A stretch of 35,409 nt of DNA, taken from Casp-actino8 sp039800005 (lineage in GTDB: Bacteria; Actinomycetota; Acidimicrobiia; Acidimicrobiales; Ilumatobacteraceae). The notes beneath the pieces were generated by a model. That model made no database searches. It saw only the letters and a list, made by a program, of their open reading frames with translations, and was not told where the DNA came from. The stretch covers positions 1 through 35,409 of the forward strand of contig JBDLRN010000088.1 in the NCBI GenBank assembly GCA_039800005.1, read 5' to 3'. Positions 8,425 to 16,891 of this stretch are shown piece by piece; position 1 is the first letter of the stretch; the number at the start of each line of letters is the position of its first letter. Both the position numbers and the translations under genes were made by a program.

Positions 8425-8455
8425 GGTCATCGCCCTCTCGTCGAAGCCACCCGAG

Positions 8456-9352
8456 TCACGCCGGACGGGTGCGCAACGCGGCGAGTCGAGCGATGCCCGC
8501 CGAGCCGACCCCGCAACAACCGCCGATGTGAGTGGCCCCGGCTTCGATCCAAGCGCTCACCACGTCGCCGTCGATCACGGTCTCGTCCCCGGCCCACTCT
8601 CGGTCGACCGCGTTCCAGGTTCGACCGTGATTCGGGTAGGCGATCAACCTCACACCGAGCCCCTGCAGAGCGTGCAGCGCGCCTCCCACGTGCGAGGGCG
8701 CCGTGCAGTTGACGCCGACGGCGACCAGGTTCGGGTAGTCCACGAGACGTCGCGCCGCATCCACCAGATCGTCACCCGCGTACGTGACACGAGTCGAGGC
8801 CGCACCGAAACTGAACCAGGCCGGCGGCGCACCGAATTCGACCAACAGGTCGCGCACTATCGCCGCCTCGTCCGCGCGGGGGATCGTCTCCACCGCCACG
8901 AGATCGGCCCCTGAGTCGATCAGCACTTCGAGTCGACGCCGGTGGTGACGCTGGAGAGTCACGTGATCGACGCCGTACTCGCCGGTGTACTCGCTCCCGT
9001 CGGCCCGCGACGCGCCGAACGGTCCGATCGAGACGGCGACTCGGGCCGAGGTTCCGTCGATCGCTCGTCGGGCCAGAGCCGTGGTCTCGAACAGAACTCG
9101 CCGTGCAGTCGGCTGGTCGGCACCGGCCCGTTCGAGCAGATCGAGATCGCACTGATAACTGGCGGTGGTGATCACCTCCGCGCCGGCTTCGACGAAGAGG
9201 CGGTGGGCGCGCACCAGGTCGTCGGGGTGACGCCAAGCCGCCTCCGCCGTCCAGAGCGCACTCGAGGTGTCGACACCCAGTTCGTGCAACGCAGTCGACA
9301 ATCCTCCGTCGATCAGAACGAACGAGTCGGATGCCACGGGATCGGCTCTCAC
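8456..9352 (-). CDS. Homocysteine S-methyltransferase family protein
   Basis: A 298-residue zinc methyltransferase of the MmuM/BHMT fold, which moves a methyl group from a donor such as S-methylmethionine or betaine to homocysteine. The three zinc cysteines are Cys216 in GVNCTAP and Cys279-Cys280 in HIGGCCGVG. The N-terminal LIDGGLSTAL and EVITTASYQ blocks also fit. The start is a GTG at 9352 that overlaps the hisF stop as GTGA, so it is translated as the last gene of the his operon. The frame stays open far upstream inside hisF, but that part is not homologous. A methionine-cycle enzyme coupled to histidine synthesis is unusual. The methyl donor cannot be told here. Confidence 0.88.
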   Translation of the reverse strand: MRADPVASDSFVLIDGGLSTALHELGVDTSSALWTAEAAWRHPDDLVRAHRLFVEAGAEVITTASYQCDLDLLERAGADQPTARRVLFETTALARRAIDGTSARVAVSIGPFGASRADGSEYTGEYGVDHVTLQRHHRRRLEVLIDSGADLVAVETIPRADEAAIVRDLLVEFGAPPAWFSFGAASTRVTYAGDDLVDAARRLVDYPNLVAVGVNCTAPSHVGGALHALQGLGVRLIAYPNHGRTWNAVDREWAGDETVIDGDVVSAWIEAGATHIGGCCGVGSAGIARLAALRTRPA

Positions 9353-10116
9353 ACAGGTCGAACTGCGACGCCGGCCGCCGAGAGGTGGGCCTTGGCCTCG
9401 GCGACCGAGAACTCGCGGAAGTGGAAGATCGACGCGGCGAGTACCGCGTCGGCGCCACCGACGCGCACACCGTCGACCAGATGATCGAGCGTTCCGACAC
9501 CACCGGATGCGATGACCGGCACGCCGACCGCGTCGACGACGGCCCGCGTGAGTGGGAGATCGAAACCCTCCTTGGTGCCGTCGCGATCCATCGACGTGAG
9601 GAGAATCTCTCCGGCACCGAGTTCGACCGCCCGCACCGCCCACGACACGGCATCGATCCCGGTCGGCGTGCGACCACCATGCAAGTACACCTCGAACCCC
9701 GGCGTGCCGTCGGTGCGACGCTTGGCGTCGATCGCGCACACCACGCACTGCGCACCGAACTCCGTCGCGATCTCGCCGATGAGGGCCGGGTTCTGCACCG
9801 CCGCGGTGTTGACGCTCACCTTGTCGGCTCCCGCGCGCAGCATGCGTCGGGCGTCGGCGACGGCTCGGATACCTCCTCCGACCGTGAGCGGGATGAACAC
9901 CTGATCGGCCGTGCGACGTACGACTTCGACCATCGTCTCGCGTCCGTCACTCGAGGCCGTGATGTCGAGGAACACCAACTCGTCGGCCCCTTCGACGTCG
10001 TACCGAGCGGCCAACTCGACCGGATCGCCGGCGTCGCGCAGATCGACGAAGTTGGTTCCTTTCACGACGCGACCGTCGGTCACGTCGAGACACGGGATGA
10101 CGCGAGCCGTCTTCAC
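9349..10116 (-). CDS. hisF: Imidazole glycerol phosphate synthase, cyclase subunit
   Basis: A 255-residue (beta/alpha)8 barrel that, with HisH, turns PRFAR and ammonia into imidazole glycerol phosphate and AICAR. The start KTARVIPCLDVTDGRVVKG contains catalytic Asp11. CAIDAKRR holds the second catalytic Asp. VGGGIR and ASGGVG are phosphate-binding loops, and MDRDGTKEGFD is the HisF-specific block. It starts at a GTG (10116) overlapping the hisA stop as GTGA. HisH is encoded two genes upstream in the same operon. Confidence 0.97.
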   Translation of the reverse strand: MKTARVIPCLDVTDGRVVKGTNFVDLRDAGDPVELAARYDVEGADELVFLDITASSDGRETMVEVVRRTADQVFIPLTVGGGIRAVADARRMLRAGADKVSVNTAAVQNPALIGEIATEFGAQCVVCAIDAKRRTDGTPGFEVYLHGGRTPTGIDAVSWAVRAVELGAGEILLTSMDRDGTKEGFDLPLTRAVVDAVGVPVIASGGVGTLDHLVDGVRVGGADAVLAASIFHFREFSVAEAKAHLSAAGVAVRPV

Positions 10117-10835
10117 GTCGCGACCTCCAGCGTGTGCACTGCTTCGGCGACCGTGAATCGACCTTCGTAGATCGCCTTGCCGGTGATCACCCCGTGCAAG
10201 TCGGGGATGGTCGCCAAGGCGCGGACGTCGTCGAGCGACGACACCCCGCCACTCGCCACGAGCGGAACCGACGTGCGAGTGGCGAGATCGCGCAATCCGT
10301 CGACGTCGGGTCCGGCGAGCATGCCGTCGCGGGCGATGTCGGTGACCACGAAAGCGGCTGCAGTGGGGAACCAGCCGATCACGTCGTGAAGATTCCGACC
10401 CGAACCCTCGGTCCAGCCGTGCACGGCGATCTCGCCGGCCCGATGATCGAGACCCACCGCGACGGCGACGATCGCCGAGACCTCGACGACCAGGTCGGGC
10501 GAGGTCACGGCCGCCGAACCCATCACGACGCGGGCCACCCCGGCGTCGGCGAGGGCGCGCGCGTCGTCGATCGTGCGCACGCCTCCACCGGTCTGGACAC
10601 GGGCTCGGCCGACCAGACGGCGGGCGATCTCGGCGATGACCGGGCGATTCATCGGGTCTCCGGAACGCGCGGCATCGAGGTCGACGATGTGCACCCACGT
10701 CGCGCCTTGATCGACGAACGACGTGGCGACGGCGAGCGGGTCGTCGCCGTACACCGTCTCGTCGGCGTAGTCGCCCTGACGCAGTCGCACCACACGACCA
10801 CCACGCAGATCGATGGCCGGGAACAGCTCAGCCAC
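10113..10835 (-). CDS. hisA: ProFAR isomerase (HisA)
   Basis: A 240-residue barrel enzyme isomerising ProFAR to PRFAR. AELFPAIDLRGGRVVRLRQGDY has the catalytic Asp9. VQTGGGVRTIDDA and ASGGVSSLDD are the two phosphate sites. VVTDIARDGMLAGPDVDGL carries the second catalytic Asp. Actinobacteria often use one enzyme, PriA, for both HisA and TrpF reactions; that cannot be decided by eye, and no trpF is seen in this window. The start is the GTG at 10835, which overlaps the end of hisH by 8 bp. Upstream in-frame residues belong to the hisH overlap. Confidence 0.95.
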   Translation of the reverse strand: MAELFPAIDLRGGRVVRLRQGDYADETVYGDDPLAVATSFVDQGATWVHIVDLDAARSGDPMNRPVIAEIARRLVGRARVQTGGGVRTIDDARALADAGVARVVMGSAAVTSPDLVVEVSAIVAVAVGLDHRAGEIAVHGWTEGSGRNLHDVIGWFPTAAAFVVTDIARDGMLAGPDVDGLRDLATRTSVPLVASGGVSSLDDVRALATIPDLHGVITGKAIYEGRFTVAEAVHTLEVAT

Positions 10836-11472
10836 GGGACACCTCGGACACCGAGACACCGTTCACGAAGTTGGCCAACAGACGCAGGCCGTGGCGACCC
10901 GACTTCTCGGGGTGGAACTGCGTGGCGAAGACGTTGCCCGACCGGAACGCCGCGTTGAGCGTGGTTCCGTAGTCGCACGTGGCCGCCACCACCGACGGAT
11001 CGTCGGGAGAACCGTGGAGCGAGTGCACGAAGTACATCCAGGTCTCGCCGTCGGCGAGTCCGGCGAACATGGGGTCGTCGGCGTGCACGACGTCGAGACG
11101 GTTCCACTGCATCTGCGGACGCTTCACTCCGGGCGGGATCCAACGGACCGTTCCGGGCACGATGCCGAGTCCGATCGCGTCGGGGTCCTCGTCGGATCGC
11201 GAGAAGAGCATCTGCATCCCGACACAGATGCCGAGGAACGGCCGACCCGACTCGACGGCGTCGCGCACCACAGGTTCGAGTTCGGCACGTCGCAGGGCGT
11301 CCATGCACGCCCCGAACGCTCCGACTCCCGGTAACACCACGGCGTCGGCATCGGCGACCTCGGACGCGGACGCCGTGAGAAACGCGTCGGCGCCCACGTG
11401 CTGGAGCGCCTTCTCGGCCGACCGCAAATTTCCGATGCCGTAGTCGAGGACGGCGATCCTCGGTGACGTCAC
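10828..11472 (-). CDS. hisH: Imidazole glycerol phosphate synthase, glutaminase subunit
   Basis: A 214-residue class I glutamine amidotransferase that feeds ammonia to HisF. The opening IAVLDYGIGNLRSAEKAL is diagnostic. The nucleophile is Cys83 in GICVGMQMLF, and the His-Glu pair sits in ATQFHPEKSG. VLPGVGAFG is the oxyanion strand. The GTG start at 11472 overlaps the hisB stop as GTGA. It directly precedes hisA and then hisF. Confidence 0.97.
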   Translation of the reverse strand: MTSPRIAVLDYGIGNLRSAEKALQHVGADAFLTASASEVADADAVVLPGVGAFGACMDALRRAELEPVVRDAVESGRPFLGICVGMQMLFSRSDEDPDAIGLGIVPGTVRWIPPGVKRPQMQWNRLDVVHADDPMFAGLADGETWMYFVHSLHGSPDDPSVVAATCDYGTTLNAAFRSGNVFATQFHPEKSGRHGLRLLANFVNGVSVSEVSRG

Positions 11473-12065
11473 AGGACTCCCTTGGTCGAGGGCACTCCCC
11501 CGCCCTCGACCCGAACCGCGTCACGCAGACAACGGCCGAGCCCCTTGAAGACGCATTCGACGATGTGATGCACGTTGGAGCCGTGTTTCAACTGCACGTG
11601 GAGCGTGATGGCCGCCGCCGTGGCGAACGACGAGATGGCGTGCTCGGCGAGATTGGGGTCGAAGGCCGGATCGCCGAGGGGCAGACACTCGGGAATCGGC
11701 ACGTCCCACACGACGAAGGGCCGACCCGACAGGTCGAGAGCGATCTCGCAGAGCGATTCGTCGAGCGGATAGAGACCGCTCGCGAAGCGACGCACCCCGG
11801 CCTTGTCACCCAACGCTTCCCGGAAGGCCTCACCGAACGCGATGGCCACGTCTTCGACCGTGTGGTGAGTGTCGATGTGCAGATCGCCGGTGGCCGCGAT
11901 GGTGAGGTCGAACCCACCGTGCTTGCCGACCTGACTGAGCATGTGGTCGTAGAACGGGATGCCGGTGCTCACCGAACACACTCCGGAACCGTCGAGATCG
12001 ATGTGCAGGTCGATGGAGGTCTCGTTGGTGACCCGGCGGCGAGAAGCGCGACGAGATGACGTCAT
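11469..12065 (-). CDS. hisB: Imidazoleglycerol-phosphate dehydratase
   Basis: A 198-residue manganese dehydratase making imidazole acetol phosphate. It is the monofunctional form without the histidinol-phosphatase domain found in enteric HisB. The metal-binding repeats are visible: FYDHMLSQVGKHGGFDL, DTHHTVEDVAIAFGEAF and the second-half HHIVECVFKGLGRCL. The ATG at 12065 overlaps the hisC stop as ATGA and has AGGAGG about 7 nt upstream. Earlier in-frame residues lie inside hisC and are not conserved. Confidence 0.97.
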   Translation of the reverse strand: MTSSRRASRRRVTNETSIDLHIDLDGSGVCSVSTGIPFYDHMLSQVGKHGGFDLTIAATGDLHIDTHHTVEDVAIAFGEAFREALGDKAGVRRFASGLYPLDESLCEIALDLSGRPFVVWDVPIPECLPLGDPAFDPNLAEHAISSFATAAAITLHVQLKHGSNVHHIVECVFKGLGRCLRDAVRVEGGGVPSTKGVL

Positions 12066-13123
12066 GACAGGACCTCCTGAAGAGAGCGGAGAAAGATGCG
12101 GTTCTCGTCGGGCGTGCCGATGGTGACGCGCAGGCAGTCGGCGAGACGCGGCCACCCCGAGCAGTCGCGCACCAACACGCTGCGATCGAGCAGCCCTTGC
12201 CAGACCGCTCGTCCGGCCATGGAACGCGGACGGAACAGCACGAAATTGGCACCACTCGGAAACACGTCGACGTCGAGCTCCGACAGTCCGGCGACCAGAA
12301 GCTCGCGTTCGGCCACGATGCGCGCCACACGCTCGTTCATCTCGTCGACGTGTCGGACGGCCAGCACGCCGGCGATCTGCTTCACGGCGTCGAGATGGTA
12401 CGGAAGCACGACCTTGTCGAGTTCGGCGACCATCCAGGCCGGCGCCACCACGTAACCGAGGCGCGCGGCGGCCATGCTCCAGGTCTTGGAGAACGTGCGA
12501 ACCACCGCCACCGACGAGTCGTCGTCCACCATCGACAACGCGCTCCAGGGCGCGAACTGACCGTAGGCCTCGTCGACCACCACCAGACCCGAGGCGAACT
12601 CGATCACGGCGCGCACGTCGTCTTCACGATCGACGACACCGGTGGGATTGTTGGGCGAGCACACGAAGGTCACTTCAGGTTTCGACGAGGCGGTGACGCG
12701 TCGGACCTCGTCGAGATCGAGAGCGAATCCCTTCCCGCGTTCGCCTTCCACGACCCGAGCGCCAGTGAGACGGGCGATGTGCGCGTGCAATTGATAGGTG
12801 GGTTCGAAGGTGGCGACCGTGCGACCCGGACCGGCGTAGGTGAGCATGATCGTCTGCAGCACCTCGTTGCTGCCGTTGGCCACGAACACCATCGACGGGT
12901 CGACGCCGTGCAACGACGCAATGGCGGAACGCAGAGCCGACGCCGAGCGATCGGGGTAGCGATTCCAGTCGACGTCGGCGACGGCGGCCGCCAAGGCCTC
13001 GCGGAACGCCGCCGGCGGCTGATCGGGGGCCTCGTTGGTGTTGAGACGCACTCGCACGTCGACCTGAGGCGAGTGATAGCCCTCGAGGGCCGACAGATCG
13101 TCTCGAACCGTGATGCGCGCCAC
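12062..13123 (-). CDS. hisC: Histidinol-phosphate aminotransferase
   Basis: A 353-residue fold-type I PLP aminotransferase that converts imidazole acetol phosphate to histidinol phosphate. PLP-binding Lys213 lies in TFSKTWSMAAARLGY. CSPNNPTGVV, VVVDEAYGQF and FVANGSNEVLQ are the other cofactor blocks. The C-terminal VRDCSGWPRLADCLRVTIGTPDEN is HisC-like. It is the first gene of the operon: the GTG at 13123 has TAGCCT 6 nt upstream, implying a leaderless message. hisD and hisG are not in this window. Confidence 0.95.
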   Translation of the reverse strand: MARITVRDDLSALEGYHSPQVDVRVRLNTNEAPDQPPAAFREALAAAVADVDWNRYPDRSASALRSAIASLHGVDPSMVFVANGSNEVLQTIMLTYAGPGRTVATFEPTYQLHAHIARLTGARVVEGERGKGFALDLDEVRRVTASSKPEVTFVCSPNNPTGVVDREDDVRAVIEFASGLVVVDEAYGQFAPWSALSMVDDDSSVAVVRTFSKTWSMAAARLGYVVAPAWMVAELDKVVLPYHLDAVKQIAGVLAVRHVDEMNERVARIVAERELLVAGLSELDVDVFPSGANFVLFRPRSMAGRAVWQGLLDRSVLVRDCSGWPRLADCLRVTIGTPDENRIFLRSLQEVLS

Positions 13124-13129
13124 GGGACG

Positions 13130-13135
13130 AGGCTA
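13130..13135 (-). promoter_or_regulatory. -10 box of the his operon, leaderless geometry
   Basis: TAGCCT on the minus strand, 6 nt before the GTG of hisC. An inverted repeat at 13151-13163 lies at -28 to -40 from the predicted start. Confidence 0.55.
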
Positions 13136-13150
13136 CCGACGGGCCCGGTG

Positions 13151-13163
13151 TCGGACCGTCCGA
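13151..13163. repeat. Inverted repeat, candidate operator near hisC
   Basis: TCGGAC-C-GTCCGA, perfect 6-bp arms around one base. It covers -28 to -40 from the predicted hisC start. A related perfect palindrome lies at 13184-13197. Confidence 0.5.
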
Positions 13164-13183
13164 GTTACGGACCCGGCACTCGG

Positions 13184-13197
13184 GTCGGACGTCCGAC
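13184..13197. repeat. Perfect 14-bp palindrome, candidate operator
   Basis: GTCGGACGTCCGAC, adjoining the -10 box (13199) of the small ORF and covering -14 to -27 from its start. It shares the TCGGAC arm with 13151-13163; the two centres are about 33 bp apart, near three helical turns. Confidence 0.5.
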
Positions 13198-13198
13198 C

Positions 13199-13204
13199 TA
13201 AGGT
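13199..13204 (+). promoter_or_regulatory. -10 box of the small ORF, leaderless geometry
   Basis: TAAGGT, 6 nt before the GTG at 13211. This is the main evidence that the small ORF is expressed. Confidence 0.5.
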
Positions 13205-13210
13205 GCGAAC

Positions 13211-13417
13211 GTGCCCACCAAGGATCCGTCCACCATCGCCGCCGAACTCGCCGTCATCGCCGACGGCACCGAGCGCTACTTCGAACGGGTGCGCGAACTC
13301 GGATCGGCGACACTCGGCGAGAACCTCGAGGATCTTCTCGCGGCCATTCACGAGGCCGAACGGTCGCTGCGTTCGGCGCACCGCGCGCTACTTCGCGCGA
13401 CGCGTATCGCCGGCTGA
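13211..13417 (+). CDS. Small protein of unknown function
   Basis: A 68-residue ORF that I do not recognise. It is acidic to neutral, Ala/Glu/Arg-rich and predicted by eye to form two or three amphipathic helices (AAELAVIADGTERYFERVREL and a second helix near residues 42-65). There is no signal peptide, Cys or metal motif. Support comes from the leaderless promoter geometry at its GTG start and from filling the gap between hisC and nth. It overlaps the 3' end of nth by 30 bp on the opposite strand. A role linked to histidine synthesis is possible only because it shares the intergenic region with hisC. Confidence 0.6.
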   Translation: MPTKDPSTIAAELAVIADGTERYFERVRELGSATLGENLEDLLAAIHEAERSLRSAHRALLRATRIAG

Positions 13418-14065
13418 CACCGTCGACGACGGACAGATGTCGGCCAACTCGCATTCCTCGCACCGCGGTCGTCGCGCGTCGCACACCCGTCGTCCGTGCA
13501 GGATCAGTCGCAGACTGAACCTCCCCCACTCCTCACCGGGCAGATAGCGATCGAGGTCGAGTTCCACTTTCACGGGGTCGGTTTCGCGAGTGAGTCCGAG
13601 ACGACGCGAGAGGCGACCCACGTGGGTGTCGACCGGCAGACCGGGCAGATCGAACGCGACGCTACGCACCACGTTGCCGGTCTTGCGTCCGACGCCGGGC
13701 AGGGTCACCAGATCGTCGAGATCGGTCGGCACGTCACCGTCGAAACGCTCGACGAGCGCCTGAGCCATCCCGATGAGGTTGCGCGCCTTGGATTGGTAGA
13801 AGCCGGTCGAGCGCACGATGCGTTCGACGTCGGCCGGGCGGGCCGCCGCCAACGCTTCAGGAGTCGGATACTTCTCGAACAGGGCGGGCGTCACCATGTT
13901 CACGCGTACGTCGGTGCACTGCGCCGACAAGATGGTGGCCGCCAGCAATTCGTAGGGGTTGCGATGCGTCAGTTCGCACTCGGCGCCGGGATACAAGTCG
14001 GCGAGCCGTCGGGCCACCTCGGCAGTGCGGGCCGCGGCGTGATTGGGACGACGTCGGCTGGCCAC
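13388..14065 (-). CDS. nth: Endonuclease III
   Basis: A 225-residue DNA glycosylase/AP lyase removing oxidised pyrimidines in base excision repair. The helix-hairpin-helix LPGVGRKTGNVV (122-133) contains catalytic Lys128, and Asp146 lies in VDTHVGR. The 4Fe-4S loop has Cys195, 202, 205 and 211, the standard C-x6-C-x2-C-x5-C spacing. LLAATILSAQCTD is the conserved N-terminal block. The GTG start at 14065 has TACTGT 7 nt upstream. About 15 residues follow the last cluster cysteine. Confidence 0.96.
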   Translation of the reverse strand: MASRRRPNHAAARTAEVARRLADLYPGAECELTHRNPYELLAATILSAQCTDVRVNMVTPALFEKYPTPEALAAARPADVERIVRSTGFYQSKARNLIGMAQALVERFDGDVPTDLDDLVTLPGVGRKTGNVVRSVAFDLPGLPVDTHVGRLSRRLGLTRETDPVKVELDLDRYLPGEEWGRFSLRLILHGRRVCDARRPRCEECELADICPSSTVSAGDTRRAK

Positions 14066-14072
14066 TCGATCG

Positions 14073-14078
14073 ACAGTA
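14073..14078 (-). promoter_or_regulatory. -10 box of nth, leaderless geometry
   Basis: TACTGT on the minus strand, 7 nt before the GTG at 14065. Confidence 0.5.
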
Positions 14079-14106
14079 CCCGGCCCGATCGTTTCCGACC
14101 GAGGGG

Positions 14107-14112
14107 TAGCGT
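14107..14112 (+). promoter_or_regulatory. -10 box of mshD, leaderless geometry
   Basis: TAGCGT, 6 nt before the ATG at 14119. It probably drives mshD > pepF > rlmN. Confidence 0.55.
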
Positions 14113-14118
14113 GATCCC

Positions 14119-15060
14119 ATGCGGCTCCTCGACATCAAACGTCAGATGGAGCCGGGCGACATCGCAACGGTTCACGATCTGATTCGCGACGCTGAACGCG
14201 CCGACGGACACCGACCGTTGTCCGATCACCTGTGGCTCGATCTGGTCGACGGTGGACGAGAAGGTTTCGCCGGACTCGTGGCCTGGGAACCCGGCCACGA
14301 ACATCCGGTCGCCTACGCACAGGTGAGTCGCGGCCACGAGTCGTACTCGGTCGAGTTGGTCGTTCATCCGCATCACCGCTACGAGATGAACGCCATCGGA
14401 CCCGAGATCATGCGGGCGGCGCTCGACGTGGTGGCCGACTCGGGCGGAGGCCACGTTCATTGGTGGGTCTTCGAACCCACCAGTTCGCACGACGATCTGG
14501 CCGCCGAACTCGGACTGCAGAGCGGCCGCACCCTGCACCAGATGCGCCGTTCGCTCCCACTCTCGGCGCGCGATCGCGCCGACGCAGTGACCACGCGGCC
14601 CTTCGAGAAGGGTCGCGACGAGGACGAGTGGTTGCGCGTCAACAACGCCGCTTTCGGCTGGCACCCCGAGCAGGGCGGCTGGGATCACGTCACCCTCGCG
14701 TCGCGCATGGCCCAACCCTGGTTCGACGCGCGCGGCTTCCTGGTCCACGAGATCGACGGCACGATGGCCGGGTTCTGCTGGACCAAGATCCACCACGACA
14801 CCGATCCGGTGCTCGGCGAGATCTACGTGATCGCGGTCGATCCGGCTTTCCACGGTCGCGGTCTCGGCCGCGGTCTGGTGGTCAGCGGCCTCGAGAGCAT
14901 CAACAGCCGCGGTGTGACCACGGCCATGCTCTACGTCGACGCCGACAACACGCCCGCCGTGACGATGTACGAGGATCTCGGATTCCGAGTGCACCGCACG
15001 GACCGTTCGTATGTCGGTGACATCGCGCCCAAGAAGTCCCCCGCAACGAACGACCAGTGA
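14119..15060 (+). CDS. mshD: Mycothiol acetyltransferase (MshD-type double GNAT)
   Basis: A 313-residue protein with two GNAT domains, the layout of mycothiol synthase. That enzyme acetylates Cys-GlcN-inositol with acetyl-CoA in the last step of mycothiol synthesis, the low-molecular-weight thiol of Actinobacteria. The C-terminal, active GNAT domain has AGFCWTKIH, GEIYVIAVDPAFHGRGLGRGLV (acetyl-CoA loop) and the ending LYVDADNTPAVTMYEDLGF, all typical of MshD. The N-terminal domain is degenerate, as in the family. It starts at an ATG with a leaderless -10 box and is followed by pepF after 7 bp. No other mycothiol gene is in the window. Confidence 0.85.
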   Translation: MRLLDIKRQMEPGDIATVHDLIRDAERADGHRPLSDHLWLDLVDGGREGFAGLVAWEPGHEHPVAYAQVSRGHESYSVELVVHPHHRYEMNAIGPEIMRAALDVVADSGGGHVHWWVFEPTSSHDDLAAELGLQSGRTLHQMRRSLPLSARDRADAVTTRPFEKGRDEDEWLRVNNAAFGWHPEQGGWDHVTLASRMAQPWFDARGFLVHEIDGTMAGFCWTKIHHDTDPVLGEIYVIAVDPAFHGRGLGRGLVVSGLESINSRGVTTAMLYVDADNTPAVTMYEDLGFRVHRTDRSYVGDIAPKKSPATNDQ

Positions 15061-15067
15061 GGAAACG

Positions 15068-16891
15068 ATGACCGACACCGTGAATCTTCCGTCGTGGAGC
15101 GTCAGCGACGTCCACGAGTCGCTGACGAGTCGAACCTTCGTCGACGCCATGGAGCGAGTGGGGGCCGACGTGGCCCGTCTCGAGACGCTCTTCGACGAAC
15201 TCGACATCCGCGCCGTCGACTCGAATCCCGCCGTCGACGAGGCCACCGGCCAGCGCGCCGACCGAGCGATCGCAGCGTTCAACACCACAGTTGCCGATCT
15301 GGAGGTACTCGAGGCCTACGTGTACGCCACCGTGTCGACCGACTCGCGCGACGAAACGGCTCAGGCGTCGCTCTCGGAGCTCGACGTGCTCGGTTCGCGC
15401 GTGACTCCCCTGCTCGCTCGTCTGGCCGATTTCGTCGCCGATCTCGATCCGGCGGCTCTGGCGTCGGTCAGTTCCGAAGCGCGTGATCACCTCGGCCCCC
15501 TCACTCGACTCGCCGAACGAGCCGCGCACCAGATGTCGGAGACCGAGGAAGGCCTCTACGCCGAGTTGTCGACCACCGGTTCGTCGGCCTGGGGACGCCT
15601 GCAAGCCGACGTCACGTCACAACTCTCGACCGACGTCGATCTGCCGTCGGGCCGTACTCGCCTGCCGATGCCCGCGGTGCGCGGTCTCGCTTCCGATGCC
15701 GATCCGGCGGTCCGCCGGGCCGCCTACGACGCCGAGATGAACGCCTGGCCGTCGGTGGCCACCGCGTGCGCGGCGGCCATGAACGCCATCAAGGGTGAAG
15801 CCAACACGGTGAATCGTCGTCGCCAGTGGTCGGCCCCCATCGACGCGTCGCTCTACGCCAACAGCGTGAGTCGGGCGACCTTCGACGCCATGCAGTCGGC
15901 GGTGTCGGCCTCGCTGCCCGACTTCCGGGCGTGGATGCGCGCCAAGGCATCGCTGCACGGCCACACCGGGGGCTTGCCGTGGTGGGACCTCATGGCACCG
16001 CTGCCCGTGTCGGCCCGTTCGGTCACCTGGAACGAATCGATCGCCTTGGTGAAGAGTGCTTTCGCCGAATTCAGCAGCGGTCTCGGCGGACTCGTCGACC
16101 GAGCCATCGCCGAATCGTGGATCGACGCTCCGCCGCGCGACGGCAAGGTGGGTGGCGCTTTCTGCATGTCGTTCGTCGACGATCGTTCGCTGATCCTCCT
16201 CAACTGGAGCGGATCGCTCGAGTCGACCCAGACGACGGCGCACGAACTCGGCCACGCCTATCACAACGTGCAGTTGGCCGGTCGCACACCACTGCAGAAG
16301 CGTCTCCCGATGGCCCTCGCCGAGACGGCGAGCATCTTCTGCGAGACCCTCGTGGTAGAAGCCGGCCTCGAACGACTCGAAGGGGCCGATCGCCTGGCCC
16401 TCCTCGACGTCGACCTCCTCGGGTCGAATCAGGTCGTGGTCGACATCCACAGTCGCTTCCTCTTCGAGACCGAGTTGTTCGCCCGACGACAGCGACGCAC
16501 GCTCGGCGTGCAGGAGCTCAACGAGATGATGCTCGAGGCGCAGGCCGCCGCGTACGGCGACGGACTCGATCTCTCGACACGCCATCCGCACATGTGGGTG
16601 CTCAAGCCCCACTACTACGGCAGCCACTTCTACAACTGGCCGTACACCTACGGTCTCTTGTTCGGGCTCGGCCTCTACGCGAAGTTCCGTGAGGATCCCG
16701 AGCGGTTCCGCGCCGGGTACGACGACCTGCTCTCGCGCGCCGGCATGAACACCGCCGAGGAACTCGGTCAGGCCTTCGGACTCGACGTGAGCGACGAGGC
16801 GTTCTGGACGGCGAGCCTCGACGTGCTGCGGGCCCGTATGGACGAATATCGACGACTCGCCGCATCTCTCGATTCCGGAACAGGTCGATGA
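15068..16891 (+). CDS. pepF: M3-family oligoendopeptidase (PepF-like)
   Basis: A 607-residue cytosolic zinc peptidase that degrades short peptides. The zinc motif is TAHELGHAYH, with His392, Glu393 and His396; Glu419 in AETASIFCE is the likely third ligand. The C-terminal GSHFYNWPYTYGLLFGLGLYAKF is the substrate-binding block of M3B oligoendopeptidases. The start at ATG 15068 has GAGG upstream and lies 7 bp after mshD. The frame is open further upstream, but only inside mshD. The stop overlaps the rlmN start as ATGA, so translation is coupled. Confidence 0.93.
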   Translation: MTDTVNLPSWSVSDVHESLTSRTFVDAMERVGADVARLETLFDELDIRAVDSNPAVDEATGQRADRAIAAFNTTVADLEVLEAYVYATVSTDSRDETAQASLSELDVLGSRVTPLLARLADFVADLDPAALASVSSEARDHLGPLTRLAERAAHQMSETEEGLYAELSTTGSSAWGRLQADVTSQLSTDVDLPSGRTRLPMPAVRGLASDADPAVRRAAYDAEMNAWPSVATACAAAMNAIKGEANTVNRRRQWSAPIDASLYANSVSRATFDAMQSAVSASLPDFRAWMRAKASLHGHTGGLPWWDLMAPLPVSARSVTWNESIALVKSAFAEFSSGLGGLVDRAIAESWIDAPPRDGKVGGAFCMSFVDDRSLILLNWSGSLESTQTTAHELGHAYHNVQLAGRTPLQKRLPMALAETASIFCETLVVEAGLERLEGADRLALLDVDLLGSNQVVVDIHSRFLFETELFARRQRRTLGVQELNEMMLEAQAAAYGDGLDLSTRHPHMWVLKPHYYGSHFYNWPYTYGLLFGLGLYAKFREDPERFRAGYDDLLSRAGMNTAEELGQAFGLDVSDEAFWTASLDVLRARMDEYRRLAASLDSGTGR

